Below are positions 38,401 through 54,995 of a stretch of 64,000 nucleotides of DNA, in pieces. The translations under genes were made by a program, and so were the position numbers. Source of the stretch: Albula goreensis (taxonomy: Eukaryota; Chordata; Actinopteri; Albuliformes; Albulidae); the NCBI GenBank assembly GCA_022829145.1, contig CM040748.1, positions 5,907,501 through 5,971,500 of the forward strand, given 5' to 3'. Numbering within the stretch: the first letter of the stretch is position 1; every line of letters begins with the position of its first letter. Under the pieces are notes generated by a model. It did not search any database and was not told where the DNA came from. It saw only the letters and a list, made by a program, of their open reading frames with translations.

Positions 38401-39208
38401 CAAGCTGATGACCACTCTTCGCAGTACTGCCCCTCACTTTGTGCGCTGCATTGTGCCCAATGAGTTCAAACAATCAGGTATGTAAGGTCCTCCAAAAGAA
38501 CCATGCAAAACCCATCTGCTACAACTACTACTACTATTATTATTACTAATATTATCATTATTATTATTATTATTTTGATGTGTTGAATACTGCATCAGTA
38601 AATGTTTAAGAAGGTTACCCTGTGCTGGCTCTCTCTTTCTCCAGCTGTGTGTGACGCATTCCTGATCTTGCACCAGCTGGCCTGTAATGGCGTGCTGGAG
38701 GGGATCCGTATCTGCAGGAAGGGCTTCCCCAACAGGCTGCAGTACCCAGAGTTCAAGCAAAGGTCAAACACACTCTCCCACTTTTACAAGGACAGAGAAC
38801 AGATCCGTCTTTATTGGTGGTGTTTGCAGCAATGTGACATTGTAACGGAATGTAGCACAGTCAACATTCTAAAGGCAAACTGTAACCAGTGTTACCCACT
38901 TTGAGGGCTTGGTTTTATACTCAGATTTTAAAGTACCTCTAAGGTACTACAACTACTCTTGATGTCAATTCATTGATGTTTAATTGAAATAGTTGTACAT
39001 TTCTGTCATTTAGGACTTAATTAAGAAAACTATATATGCAACACTAAACACTGATTTTCATTCATATTTTAATATGTACTTTTTCAGGTACTATATCCTG
39101 AACCCCAATGTTGTGCCCAAAGGATTTGTGGACAACAAAAAAGCCTCAGAGTTGATTTTGGGTACTCTTGGCTTGGATGATCTTGAGTACAGGATTGGAC
39201 ACACCAAG
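32429..39208 (+). other. myh16: myh16 motor-domain exons (coding exons 1-17)
   Basis: These exons encode residues 1-756. Visible landmarks are the P-loop GESGAGKT at 181-188 (exon at 34824), switch I NNNSSRFGKF from 238, switch II DIAGFE at 461-466 (end of the exon at 36829), the relay segment [20 protein letters not shown] in the exons at 37370 and 37791, a lysine-rich actin loop 2 ([11 protein letters not shown], about 626-636), the actin-site sequence [12 protein letters not shown] at 661-672, and the reactive cysteines C690 (SH2) and C700 (SH1, in [10 protein letters not shown]). Every catalytic signature is present, so an active ATPase is expected. Confidence 0.9.
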
Positions 39209-42200
39209 GTAAGACCAACAATGATAGCAGGACCAACAATGATAGCGGAGTAGATTTTGTTACCTGGAGAAAAGCGTGTTTTCTCTCACAGTAATTTCAT
39301 ATGTCTTAAATCCTTTTTTGTAACACTGCAGGTGTTCTTCCGTGCTGGAGTGCTGGCCAAACTTGAGGACATGCGAGATGAACGTCTGTCAAAGATCATG
39401 ACAATGCTCCAGTCTCGCTCCAGAGGTTTCTTGATGAGAATCGAGTTCAAGAAAATGCTTGAGAGAAGGTCTGTAAATAACAATTGAATAAGAAAGTGCT
39501 CTTTTTTGTCTCATATATAATGAACTGCACAGGTAACTGTGAAGTGTGCAATACAATTTAACAGTGGAATTGTCTTTTTTTTCAGAATTGGTCTCATTGC
39601 TATCCAGCGCAATGTGCGTAAATTCCTGCAGCTACGCTACTGGGGATGGTGGAAGCTTTACACCAAGGTTTGTCTCAATATGCCCAAGTAAGGATCAAAA
39701 ATGCATTTGCATAAATAAGGGTAAACTTACGGTCTTTTTTAAACTGCACTCTTTCAGGTCAAGCCTCTGCTGAACGTAGCTCGCCAGGAAGATGAAATGA
39801 AGGCGAAGGAGGAAGAGCTTCGCGCACAAGCAGAGAAGGCTCAGGAGATGATCAACAGGGTCAAAGAGCTGGAGGAGAAGTTAGCTGCTGTCTCCCAAGA
39901 GCGGAATGATCTTGCCTTGGCTCTGACAGCTGTGAGTATTGTATCCGCTATTGGAAGGGTCTTTAAATGCAACAGGCTGAGATGTAGCACCTGCCTATTC
40001 GTTTGAACTCTTTCCGACCATGATTCTTCTCTGTGATGGTCTTCAGGAACAAGAAACCTTGGCAGACGCAGAGGAGCGCTGCACTCAGCTGATGAAGCAG
40101 AAGATTAACTTGGAGAGCCAGATCCAAGAGATGAAGGAACGCCTGGAGGAGGAGGAGAGTGCAGCTAGCAGCCTGGGTGCAAATAAGCGAAAGCTGGAAG
40201 GAGAGCTCAATGACCTCAAGAGGGACTTGGAGGGCTTGGAATCCACCTTGGCCAAGACCGAGAAAGAAAGAGGGGTGAGTATATCACCTCGATTTAAGAA
40301 CAGAAAACTTGTGAGTTTCAGTCCAAGCTTCATTGGTACTGTCAGCCCCTGATGCATCAGTGGTAGCTTTGGTAGCTAGAACTTTAGTGCATACACCTTG
40401 GTATCTAAGAGAAGGATCATATTGTGGTTTCAAATTTGAGGATGGACTCAAGGAAACTATTAAAGAAGAAAAACTATTAGATTGTTTATCATTTTGTTGT
40501 ATGTGGGATGCAAGTGTTGCAACTTCTTCTTTGCCATTAAAAAAACAACAGAATAAAAGCTTACATTAAAATCCTGGTAAGATTCTTGGTTGGTCTTTAG
40601 GAACTTTGGTTTTCCTCTGGTGTTCTAGAGCCTGGACCAGAAGGTGCGCAGTCTGACAGGTGACCTCGCGCAGAGGGATGACACTATTGCCAAGCTCCAA
40701 AAGGAGAAGAGGGCTTTAGAAGAGCTGCACCAGGTGAGGCCTAGATACAGGTTAACAATAGTCCTTATGTGGCAACATAGTGTAATGTCTACATTTGTGC
40801 TTAGCAGCAAGCCTTCAGATTGCTTGAGATTTTTCTGCTCTTGGTGAACTTGGATTTAATGTTCCATTGGTAGAAAACTCTGGATGACCTTCAAGCCGAG
40901 GAGGACAAGGTGAACCACCTCACTAAGAACAACAGCAAGCTCACCACTCAGATCCATGAGGTAAGTGAAAAAACTAGGAAAATGTATGCACACAAACAAG
41001 GTAAATACCAGTGTACAGCCAGTTTTATTTTGGAATTTGTTTTTATGTAATCTTACAGCTTGAAGACAACTGGGAACAAGAAAAGAAAATCCGTGCAGAG
41101 GTAGAGAAAGCTCGCCGCAAGGCAGAGGGAGACTTGAAAATGACTATTGAAAACCTCAATGAAATGGAGAGAGCCAAGATCGATCTGGAAGAAGTTGTGA
41201 AAAAGTATGATATTTTAAATTAAAATATCACATTAATAACTTTCCAAAACTCATAGATGTAGGTCCTATTACCTCTTGCAAGACCCGTGTTCTTCCATGC
41301 ATAACATTTTAATTGATATGTACCAAACAGTAGCTGATGTACTCATGGTTATTTAAAATGATTTTGCCATGATAGGAGGGACATTGAGATCAATCATATG
41401 AACAGCAAATGGGAGGATGAGCAGTCATTGAACTCTACATTGCAGAGAAAGCTCAAAGAGCACCAGGTAAGGGGAAACGATGCAAACTGAGTGCATATTG
41501 CAAATTGCATTGAAATACAGTCTGGTTTAACTGTTGGAATTTTGTCTTATCTCGGTAAGGCTCGCATTGAAGAGTTGGAGGAAGAGCTTGAAGCTGAGAG
41601 GGCAATGCGAGCTAAGGTAATATGGCCATGTGCTCAGAATTCCTGCTTTCTTTCCATTGTCATTGTGGAGATAAAGCTTTACAATGTTGTCTTTCATTTT
41701 TCTTTACTGTTCTTGTACTGATTAGGTTGAGAAACAAAGAGCTGACATATCTCGTGACCTGGAAGACCTTGGAGACAGACTGGAGGAAGCAGGCGGGGCT
41801 ACCGTTGCTCAGGTAACTCACTACTGAATCCTCTCTGGACCAGTAATGTTGAGGATGAGCAGGGTGATTTCCTCTTCTAAAACTCAAGTTAAAACCTCCT
41901 CCAGATTGAGCAGAACAGAAAGCGGGAAGCGGAGTTGCTGAAGCTGCGCCGGGAGCTGGAGGAAGCTGCCCTGCAGTCAGAGGCCACTGCCTCTGCCCTC
42001 CGCAAGAAGCACTCCGACTCCATGGCGGAGATGGCCGAGCATGTGGATAATCTGCAGCGTGTGAAGGTCAAACTGGAGAAGGACAAACAAGTCATGAAGG
42101 CTGAGATCGATGACCTCAACACTAGCATTGAATCAGTCCAGAAGTCCAAGGTAAGATGGACAAAGCATCAAGAGTTATAACTACTGCACTAGTTAGTACT

Positions 42201-45200
42201 ATGCTAGTTGTTCCCATACTGCCATGGAAATCACTGAGAATTGGTGATCAACATTATCCTTTGTATACAGCTGAATGCTGAGGCTCATGTTCGTAAACTG
42301 GAGGACAGTCTGTCTGAAGTCAATGCCAGGCTGGTAGAGATGGAGAGGAGCAACGCAGAGCTGAATGCCCTAAAGATCCGTCTCTCTGGTAAGATATCAC
42401 TAAATCGGTAGTCTAAATCCCAGACAACACTCTCTCTGGAGTGTCCACACAGGCATAGTAAAGTTTCCTGTAACCTGATTGGACGTACCAAGTGTAGCCC
42501 AGCATTATATCAGACATGTTGGCTAATGTTTGAGTTGGCTTCAATCACTGCCTTCAATTGACTGACTCTTCAAAAGAAACATCTTATCATTGTTCTGTTA
42601 GCAGAGTCATAATACCTTAATATGGTGTAGTCAGTCAAAAAGCTAGGCTTAATGGTAGTGTGAAAATCGTTTCTAATAAAAAAATATGAAGAAACCCTTG
42701 TGGATTTTGAATCCGAGTGTTTTCTCCTTGCTTCTACTGTGCAGCTGAAACCAGTGACCTGAGTAGGGAGCTAGAGGAGACACAGAGCAAGCTCAGCCAG
42801 ATGGCCCGTGTGAAGACCACACTGACCTCCCAGACTGACGAGCTCAAGAGGCAGCTGGATGAGGAGTCCAAGGTACTCAACTCAATATGCAGATCACTTA
42901 TTCTCTTCTATTAGGGCAGAAGAGGAGCTGTTGTCCTGCATAAATTGAGATGGTCAGCGGAATATGAAACCTGACCTGGCCTCTCTTTATGGCAGAGTCG
43001 TAGCACCGCTGTGGTCAGCCTGGCCAACGCCCGGCATGACCTGGACCTGATGAAGGAGCAGCTGGAGGAGGAGCAGGAGGGCAAAGGCGAGATGCAGCGC
43101 CTCATCTCCAAGCTCAATGCCGAGGTCACCACCTGGAGGACCAAGTATGAGACCGATGCCATTCAAAAAACTGAGGAGCTTGAGGAGACCAAGTAAGTTC
43201 TACTTGCACTGCTTTACCAATATGCTCAACAGGAATGGGTAACATTCTTGAGACATCAAACTGTGTGAGTGCCTTGCAGGTGTTGCCATGAGACATAAGG
43301 TGATGTCTATACAGCACAGTTAACCTTGTTTCCCACACAGGCGCAAGCTGGCTGCCAGGCTGCAGGAGGCAGAGGAGGCTGCAGAAGCAGCCCAAGCTCG
43401 AGCTGCCAGTCTGGAGAAGGTGAAGCTCAGGCTGCAGGGAGAGGTGGAAGATATCACCATTGAGCTGGAGAAGGTACTGGGTCTGTTGCACTATCCGCTG
43501 TGTTTCCTATGTTATGTCGACACTTACTGAAAGTGACCTGTCACATGGAATTGTGGCACGCTGTCCCATTTCTACAGGCCACTGCTGCTGCTGCTGCTCT
43601 GGACAAGAAGCAGCGCACCTTCGACAAGATGATCTCTGAGTGGAGCCAGAAATGTGAGGAACTCCAGCTGGAGCTTGACAACTCCCAGAAGGAGTGTCGT
43701 GCCCACATGACAGAGGCCTACAAGCTCAAAACTGCCTATGAAGAGGCCCAAGACCACTTGGAGAGCATAAAGAAGGAAAACAAGACCCTAGCAGGCAAGC
43801 TCATTAAACGCCAAGAACATCCAAAATGAAGTACATCCTACATATGCATATTTAGAGTAATAAAGAGTGTTTATGAGGTGCTGTACACCTTCCTTTTTAT
43901 TTTTGTTCTGATGAATTGAACTGATAATGAAACAAACAATATGTATATAATAAATAGCCAGACAAACATTTGTATTTTATTAGAATTTAGGATGTAAATA
44001 GTGTTTTCCTTGCAGAGGAGATCAAAGATCTTGTGGATCAGCTGGGTGAGGGTGGTAAGAGTGTCCATGAGCTGCAGAAGGCGAAGAAGAAGCTGGAGAT
44101 CGAGAAGGACGAGCTGCAGATGGCCTTGGAGGAAGCTGAAGCTTCTGTGGAGGTTTGATGATGCCTATTTGATAAACATATTTCTGCAGTAATACAGTGA
44201 AAACTGCATTAACCTATTACTGCAGTCATTTATATAGCGGACTGTAATTAATGATCCATTTTGTAAACCTGTAAACAAGTTTTCCCCATAAATACATTAT
44301 AAGCAGTTCAGTAAAGCATTTCAGTAGTGCAAGACTTTGATGGGACACGACTTACCAAATGTTTGCATGTGCTGACACTTCAGTTGATGCTAATAGATGA
44401 TAAATGCAGTGTAATTAAAATAATAGCGATTTGTCTAAACTTAGGTCTCGGAGAGTAAAGTGATTCGCATCCAGCTGGAGTTGGCTCAAGTCAAGGCTGA
44501 TATCGATCGCAGAATTCACGAAAAGGAGGAGGAGTTTGAAGTCACAAGGTCAGAACATCTCAAATCATTCTCTTAATTTGCAGACTTCTGTCAATGATCC
44601 AAATCCAGTGTTTTTAATTTGTGAAGGAAAAGTAAGAAACAACTGGTTTTCACAGTATACTATAGTAAGGGGCTGGCTAGGACAGAAGTACTGAATGGTA
44701 AGGTAGACATTATTCATTAGCAACTTGTCTGCTGCTTGGGGCACTAGAGATCAGTCACCAGTTCTATAATAACTAATCAGATCAACTGGTGAATTACAAA
44801 GAACAAGCAACCTACAGCTTGCTACACAGTCTGTTAAGAACCTGTATTTATTCTCCAATATTGGCCATTGAATGGGCATCATGAATGGGCAGGAAAAGGA
44901 AAGACCAGCATTTCATTTGTATTATGTATCTGATTATCAGCCATGGTCCTTCTAACAAATAAACAAGCCTATCTGGCATCGCTTTGAGTGAGTTTCCCTG
45001 TAACTTCACCAGGAAGAACCACCAGCGTGCTGTGGAGTCCCTGCAGGCCAGCCTGGAGGCAGAGGCCAAAGGTCGCGCCGAGGCCCTGCGGATGAAGAAG
45101 AAGATGGAGGCCGACCTGAACGAGATGGAGATCCAACTGGAACATGCCAACAAGAACAACAACGAGTTGGTCAAGACCCTTAAGAAGATGCAGCAGCAGA

Positions 45201-47210
45201 TCAAGGTATAGGATATATCTCTTGAAAATATTTTTTAAATAATTAAAACAATTGGCACATGCACGATTTTAGCATGTATTGCATGTTGTAATTCTTAGAC
45301 TAGTGTGATTAATTTCACAACTGACAGACATTCCTTCTGGTGGTTTATGCTGAGCACTGCTTATCCAATCAACATTATCACACATATTTCTGGGTGAAGG
45401 TAAAGCCTGATAATGATGTGCATTAATCATTTCCAGTGATCAGTAATGAAAAAGAGAGAAGAGAAATATGATCAGCACTAATATGGTCATGGCTTGTGCC
45501 TGCATATACACAACATGGACCAGGATGAGCCTTTGGCAACATTTGTGGCATTATACATTTGTTAAGTCAATGGATGGAACTGGTAATACTCTTGGTTTAA
45601 GTCAAGACCTTGTGATTGTCCAAATATTGGTTCAAGGACCACAGACGGAATGCCAGGGATGTGATTATATACAGTCGGCCGTAGTTAACCAGCCTTTTCC
45701 TGCGGCCTACAGGACATGCAGATGCAGATGGACGAGGATGCTCGCCAGCATGAAGAGCTGAGAGAGCAGTACAGCCTGCAGGAGCGGCGCCTGAGTCTGA
45801 TGCAGACAGAGATTGAGGAGGTGCGCAGCGGGCTGGAGGCCTCTGAGCGCTCCCGCAAGCTCATCGAGCAGGAGCTGGTGGAGGTGACCGAGAGACATAA
45901 CGAGCTCAAAACACAGGTAAAAAACTCCTTAGTTTTGCATGTACGGTAAACAGCACTTTTACTTTTGAAGGCAAAAGTTGATGAAATGGATGTGACACAT
46001 TTGCTTGACTAGTGATAAATGACAATTAGTGAACCACCGCTAAAGTATGTATGTGTAGGCATGGTTGATCTGAGCTGACAGAGACTGACAGTACTCTTTC
46101 TCCAACAGAACCAAAGCCTGATCACCATCAAGCGTAAAATGGAGTCAGATATGACTCGCATCGTTAATGAAAACGAGGAACTGATCAGCGAGTACCGTTC
46201 TGCCGACGAGAGAGCAAAGAAGGCTGTGGCTGATGTGAGCATTTACAATCTGTGCTTATAGCGCATCAATGGTTTTCATGGTGAACGTGCCACCGAATGA
46301 TGAATGACCATTTTCTTTCACCAATCCCAGGCCACACGCATGGGAGAGGAGCTGAGACAGGAGCAAGACCACTGCATGCACCTGGAGAAGGTCAAAAAGA
46401 ACAATGAGATCGCCATTAAGGACCTGCAGCTCAAGGTGGAGGAGGCCGAGCAGCTGGCTCTCAAGGCCGGGAAACGCACCATCCAGAAACTGGAGACTAA
46501 GGTGTGCACCGAGAAATCATCCATTGGCTGGCAGTCTCTATATCTCTCTCACTCTCTCTTTCACATACGCACACAAACACCATCTACACTCCTGTGAGGC
46601 AGTGACACCCTCTGTTGTGAACAGGTCAAGGAGCTGGAGACTGATCTTGACTCGGAGCAGAAGCGCCACGTCGAGACCATGAAGTCCCTGCACAAGAACG
46701 AGCGCCGTCTCAAGGAGCTGGTCTTCCAGACCGAGGAGGACCACAAGACCAACCAGAGGATGCAGGAACTGGTCGAAAAACTGCAGAACAAGCTGAAGTC
46801 ATACAAGAGGCAGCTTGAGGAAGCTGTATGTATATCTTCTGACTTTGATTCTGTCTTTCAAATCCTATATTATGAGAGGAAGAAAAGAGAATATATTTTA
46901 TATGGAGTTAGAAATGTGGATGTTCCATGGGACACAACAGAGGGAGCCATACAGTGCAGGCAAGCCAATCCAACTAAAGCCTTGCCCTTCCTGTTTTTCC
47001 CAACTGTAGGAGGAGCAAGCAACTGTGAGCCTGTCCAAGTACAGAAAGACCGTGAATGAACTGGATGATGCCGAAGAGAGAGCTGGCATGGCTGAATCTG
47101 CCCTGACCAAGCTTCGTACCCGCAACCGTGCCTCTGTGGGGAAGGGCTTCACCTCTGTGGAGATCATCCAGGTCTCCAAGTCCTCCTCTAAGGGTGCCTC
47201 TGAAGAGTAG
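32429..47210 (+). CDS. myh16: myh16, sarcomeric (superfast/jaw-type) myosin heavy chain, complete
   Basis: Class II muscle myosin motor that hydrolyses ATP and moves actin filaments within the thick filament. The coding exons are 32429-32638, 33246-33389, 33628-33784, 34672-34699, 34824-34923, 35025-35117, 35397-35460, 35796-35894, 36208-36311, 36501-36639, 36829-37097, 37370-37540, 37791-37967, 38065-38250, 38390-38477, 38645-38762, 39088-39208, 39332-39468, 39586-39667, 39758-39931, 40047-40274, 40629-40733, 40874-40960, 41059-41204, 41376-41466, 41560-41616, 41726-41812, 41905-42150, 42271-42388, 42745-42872, 42996-43192, 43341-43473, 43578-43794, 44016-44152, 44445-44548, 45013-45205, 45713-45916, 46109-46234, 46331-46501, 46625-46825 and 47010-47210. 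All phases join, giving 1945 residues with no internal stop. The N-terminus [20 protein letters not shown] and the position between smurf1 and arpc1a identify MYH16 rather than another sarcomeric myosin. The motor is at about 1-780, two IQ motifs at about 778-828 and the coiled-coil rod from P832 to near the end. The intron after 43794 has a GC donor. The human orthologue is frameshifted; this copy is intact. Confidence 0.93.
37134..37310 (+). repeat. dispersed short repeat copy in myh16 intron 11
   Basis: Begins CATTTACATTACAGCC, continues AATGCTTTTATCCAAAGTGA and contains GGGGCCAATGCCCCCTGG and GGTCTTGCTCAAGGGCCCAG. The internal part matches the copy at 59632-59838 over most of its length, so both derive from one repeat family. 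Confidence 0.65.
39332..47210 (+). other. myh16: myh16 neck and rod exons (coding exons 18-41)
   Basis: These exons encode the converter end, two IQ light-chain sites ([14 protein letters not shown] and [20 protein letters not shown]), the invariant hinge proline in VKPLLN, and about 1,100 residues of heptad-repeat coiled coil rich in E, K, L and A. The tail ends in a short non-helical segment, [18 protein letters not shown]. The rod assembles thick filaments (family knowledge). Confidence 0.9.
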
Positions 47211-48095
47211 ACAACTCTCAGCTGGTGAGTGATACACTGTAAACATACACTGTCATGTTCTCAAACTTCCTAATATCTCCGAAAAAACTGCATGACTATC
47301 AGTGACTATCAATGCAACAAATGATAATGTGCATGAAAAAAGACTATTGTTCTCCATTAATCTGTATGTCTTTTAGAATTTCGCAAAACACCTCCTGTAA
47401 TATAAAACAATAACCTGTAATATAATGGATAGCCAGTCATGGTCTACATTCTGAAGCATTTTAGTCTGCTTGTTTCCATGCAAAATGTCTATTTGAAATG
47501 TATGTGAGAGCTGAATGTCTGTGTTTTTCATGGATTTTTATGAGCAGGTTCCTCATTGACATAAGGACTATCAATAACAGCTGTGGAACTGCAATTGCCA
47601 AAACCCCATCTCACTCTTCTTTTCATTGCTGTTTTTGTAGGGTGACATGCTCTCCACTCCAGTCATTTCCCATCTGGAGGGATTCATCTAGAAGCTAAGA
47701 GGCATAACTGGAGATCACCAAGTGTCATGTCAGCAACATCTTATAGAGTGCTTTTGAATCACTGTAGCTTTCACAAAGTGTAATAAAATATGTACACCTT
47801 TGTTATACAGCTAATAATGGAAAGAACGTGTGTTGCACCAATATAACCCTTTCTGCCTTACTTTGTATGTCCAAGTGATTAACTTATTTAACATCTTAGA
47901 TGTTTTAAGATGTTCAATACTTGTGTAATTGCACAGACATAAGTCTACAGTAATTCAGAGACCCAGAGATGTTAAAATTGGAAGTGATTGGGGAGGGCTT
48001 CACTCTCATGTTAATGATAGAGAATGGACCACAGCATGTCACCCTGCTTTAGAAATCTGAAAAGTCTTAATAAAACCTAGTGCAATGTCACTTTG
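47211..48095 (+). other. myh16: myh16 3' UTR with a predicted intron
   Basis: After the stop codon, 14 nt lead to CAGCTG and a strong GTGAGT donor at 47225. A pyrimidine-rich acceptor (ttttgtag) precedes 47641. Two AATAAA signals follow, at 47782-47787 and 48069-48074, and either could end the transcript. Sarcomeric myosin genes often have a short last exon with UTR, so the splice is plausible. Confidence 0.5.
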
Positions 48096-49000
48096 TTTGT
48101 TTCCTTTGTTCATTCATCGTCAGATGACATTGACATTCGGTCTATGGAATGGGAATCATCTCCATGTATATATAAGGTTTTTCTTCCGAGACATGGGCAG
48201 GCAGGATGCATGGTTTAACGTTACTGAATTACTACTGGTCTGCTAACATTCACAGTTTAAATCAGTTTGGAACACTTTTACTTACGGTATACAGGACCTT
48301 CATGGGTTACGATAGAGGCCAGCTATAATACTGTTCAACCCAGCTATCCGCGCCTATACATTAACCAAAGACTTACTGTCCCCCAAATCTTCAGGAAACC
48401 AGTGGTTTTACATGGGTTCAGTTTCAGAACAACTAGGCTACAGTCCTCCTTGTTGATCTCCATATTCTTTGAAAATAATACATTGTTTCCTTCTTTACAA
48501 AGTACTTCAGTTAATCATTGGCAATGACAAGACTGGACTGTCTGAAAGACGTTTTTACTGTAATAAAATCACTCACAGACAGATAATAAACCTATAGGAG
48601 ATCATAAAAGCAAACTGTAAACATCAGAAGTGCCAAAGATCGATTATCAACTTCAAAATATGACATAAAGTCTTATAATTTATCTTACATTAGGATCATT
48701 TGCCATGCCAGCAGAAAATGAATTTCAGCAAGGCGTGATAAGCACGACTGTTACCTTAAACTAACACCTTACCACAAACTGTGGTTAGTTAGCCAGTGCC
48801 TCACGCACCAATTAATATTCGTGCTTCATTCATTCATATTTCAAACCACTGCAACATAAAACACTTCCCTATGAACTTCGAACATTTGCATCAAATTGAC
48901 ACAAAATTCCACGCGTGCGCAATCCCAAGCACCCTCCCATGTCCCAGTTGCGATGTTTTTTGCCGTTTCCGGGATTCCTTGACAGCCAAAATACCGGAGT
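48096..49000. other. intergenic spacer between myh16 and arpc1a
   Basis: About 0.9 kb between the last myh16 polyadenylation signal and the arpc1a promoter region. No gene, RNA or clear mobile element was recognised. Confidence 0.6.
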
Positions 49001-49250
49001 GAATTCGTGTCGACTGCCCAGAGTCCGCGAATTCAGGTCCGTCCCAACGACAGGGAATACATTCCAAAAGCTGCAACATAAAGGATTCAATATTTAAGGC
49101 GGAGAAGGTAAATGTTGAATGTAAAATGGGACAATATGGCCGGCTTGCTCCACCTGTGTTATGCCGCCTTCAGTCGGCAGGGAGCGGCCTACCATTCCTG
49201 GGAAAAGCCGCTGATTGGGAAGACAGGGGCCCGATTCGGACAGCTACAGA
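48900..49250 (+). promoter_or_regulatory. probable arpc1a promoter and first noncoding exon
   Basis: Local CpG content rises (CACGCGTGCGCAAT near 48911), and an inverted CCAAT box (ATTGG at 49214-49218) is present. A possible donor, GGAGAAG then gtaaat, is at 49108, but exon 1 cannot be fixed without transcripts. The region is 0.9-1.2 kb upstream of the start-codon exon. Confidence 0.4.
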
Positions 49251-49319
49251 ATATTTACGTGAATTCATCGTAATTTTTGAAAAGAAAGAAAAGGCATTTT
49301 TGTAATTTCCTTCCGGGGT

Positions 49320-49500
49320 TAATGGCTAAGTAGCTTGCCATACAGCAAGCCAGCATGCTATTTTCCTAGCCAGCTAAGTTAGCTTGCTTGCTGTATGTAG
49401 CAATAGCTAGCCAGGTATCCATAGATAGCCAGATGGATACCTACCGATATCTGTCGCTAGTTCACCGGCTAGCTCGCTAGCCTTACCTGAGATGTGTGTG
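49320..49500. other. TAGC/GCTA-rich zone in the 5' region of arpc1a
   Basis: Dense TAGCTAGC-related tetramers (TTAGCTTGCTTGC, AATAGCTAGCCAGG, GGCTAGCTCGCTAGCC) span about 180 nt just downstream of the arpc1a promoter, with more at 49588 and 49711. It parallels the zone at 24590-25760 in smurf1. Confidence 0.6.
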
Positions 49501-50133
49501 ATAAATGGAATCACCAACGTTAATATTACTTTGTCGTTTCATGTTGCAGAGTAAACATTATGTTTAGTGTAAAACCTACAACAGTCTTGCTAGCTGGCTT
49601 GATGAACTAGAAAAATAAAAAATATATATCCTGCCATTAACAGTTTTAACATTGAATTAGATATATAGGGTTTACACTAACCAGTTGACTTGTATGTTGC
49701 CTCTCGTTGCTAGCGGTTTGAATTTGTACTTTATAAGACATTAGCTATATGTTATTCTTAGGTTTTCAATGATTCCTAAGATGCGCCTTTGATATTTAGT
49801 TTTGCTCAGACGATATATGATGTTTATGTCGTCTATTTTTCAACATTTATTTAAAAAAATACTTGGCTACTAAATGGTGTTTGTTGGGATGATAAAATTT
49901 ATATTCAATATTCAATTATTCAATTTTCCAGCCGACCGCAGTCGCTAGTTGATCATTTATACATCAGCCAACTAACGTTATATTGAAATGAATGTTGCCT
50001 ATGCTCAGATCATTTCAGTGGGTTGCCCCACACAAGATTGGCAGATGTAATGCTGTTAGAAATGTTTCCCTTCCTCCCTCTCATTTTTCCCTTTTTTGTG
50101 ACAGCTCCACCGTAAGAAGTCTTTCCAACCACA

Positions 50134-54585
<4,452 letters not shown>

Positions 54586-54650
54586 AGGAAATTGCAGTTA
54601 ATCTGTATGACACGGCTCACAAGCAATGCAACTGCAGATTTGGGGAGAGA

Positions 54651-54695
<45 letters not shown>

Positions 54696-54995
54696 CGCAC
54701 TGAGATGGAGAACTGACATGTGGCATCACTGTATATTTAAAACTGCAAATGAAGAGGACAAAAGACAGATGAAACAATGTATGGAATGTTTTTTTTTTTT
54801 TTTTTTCTTTTTTAAAAAAATTTCTTTTACTTCAGCTGTGATTTTCTTGATTCTATACCAAAGCTGGTACTCCAGTGGTGTAATAGTGGGTATGGCTGCT
54901 TGGCTCCTCTGGACACAGAGTAGAACGGTAACTTAAAATGGGGGATTTTATGTAAATGTAAATGATTTGACACAAATAAATGTACACTACAACAT
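54586..54995 (+). other. arpc1a: arpc1a 3' UTR with A39 tract and polyadenylation signal
   Basis: The region after the stop codon contains an unbroken run of 39 A (54656-54694) and T runs near 54789-54806, then AATAAA at 54975-54980 with TG-rich and CA-containing sequence nearby. The end of the transcript is inferred. The A tract could misprime oligo-dT cDNA libraries. Confidence 0.55.
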
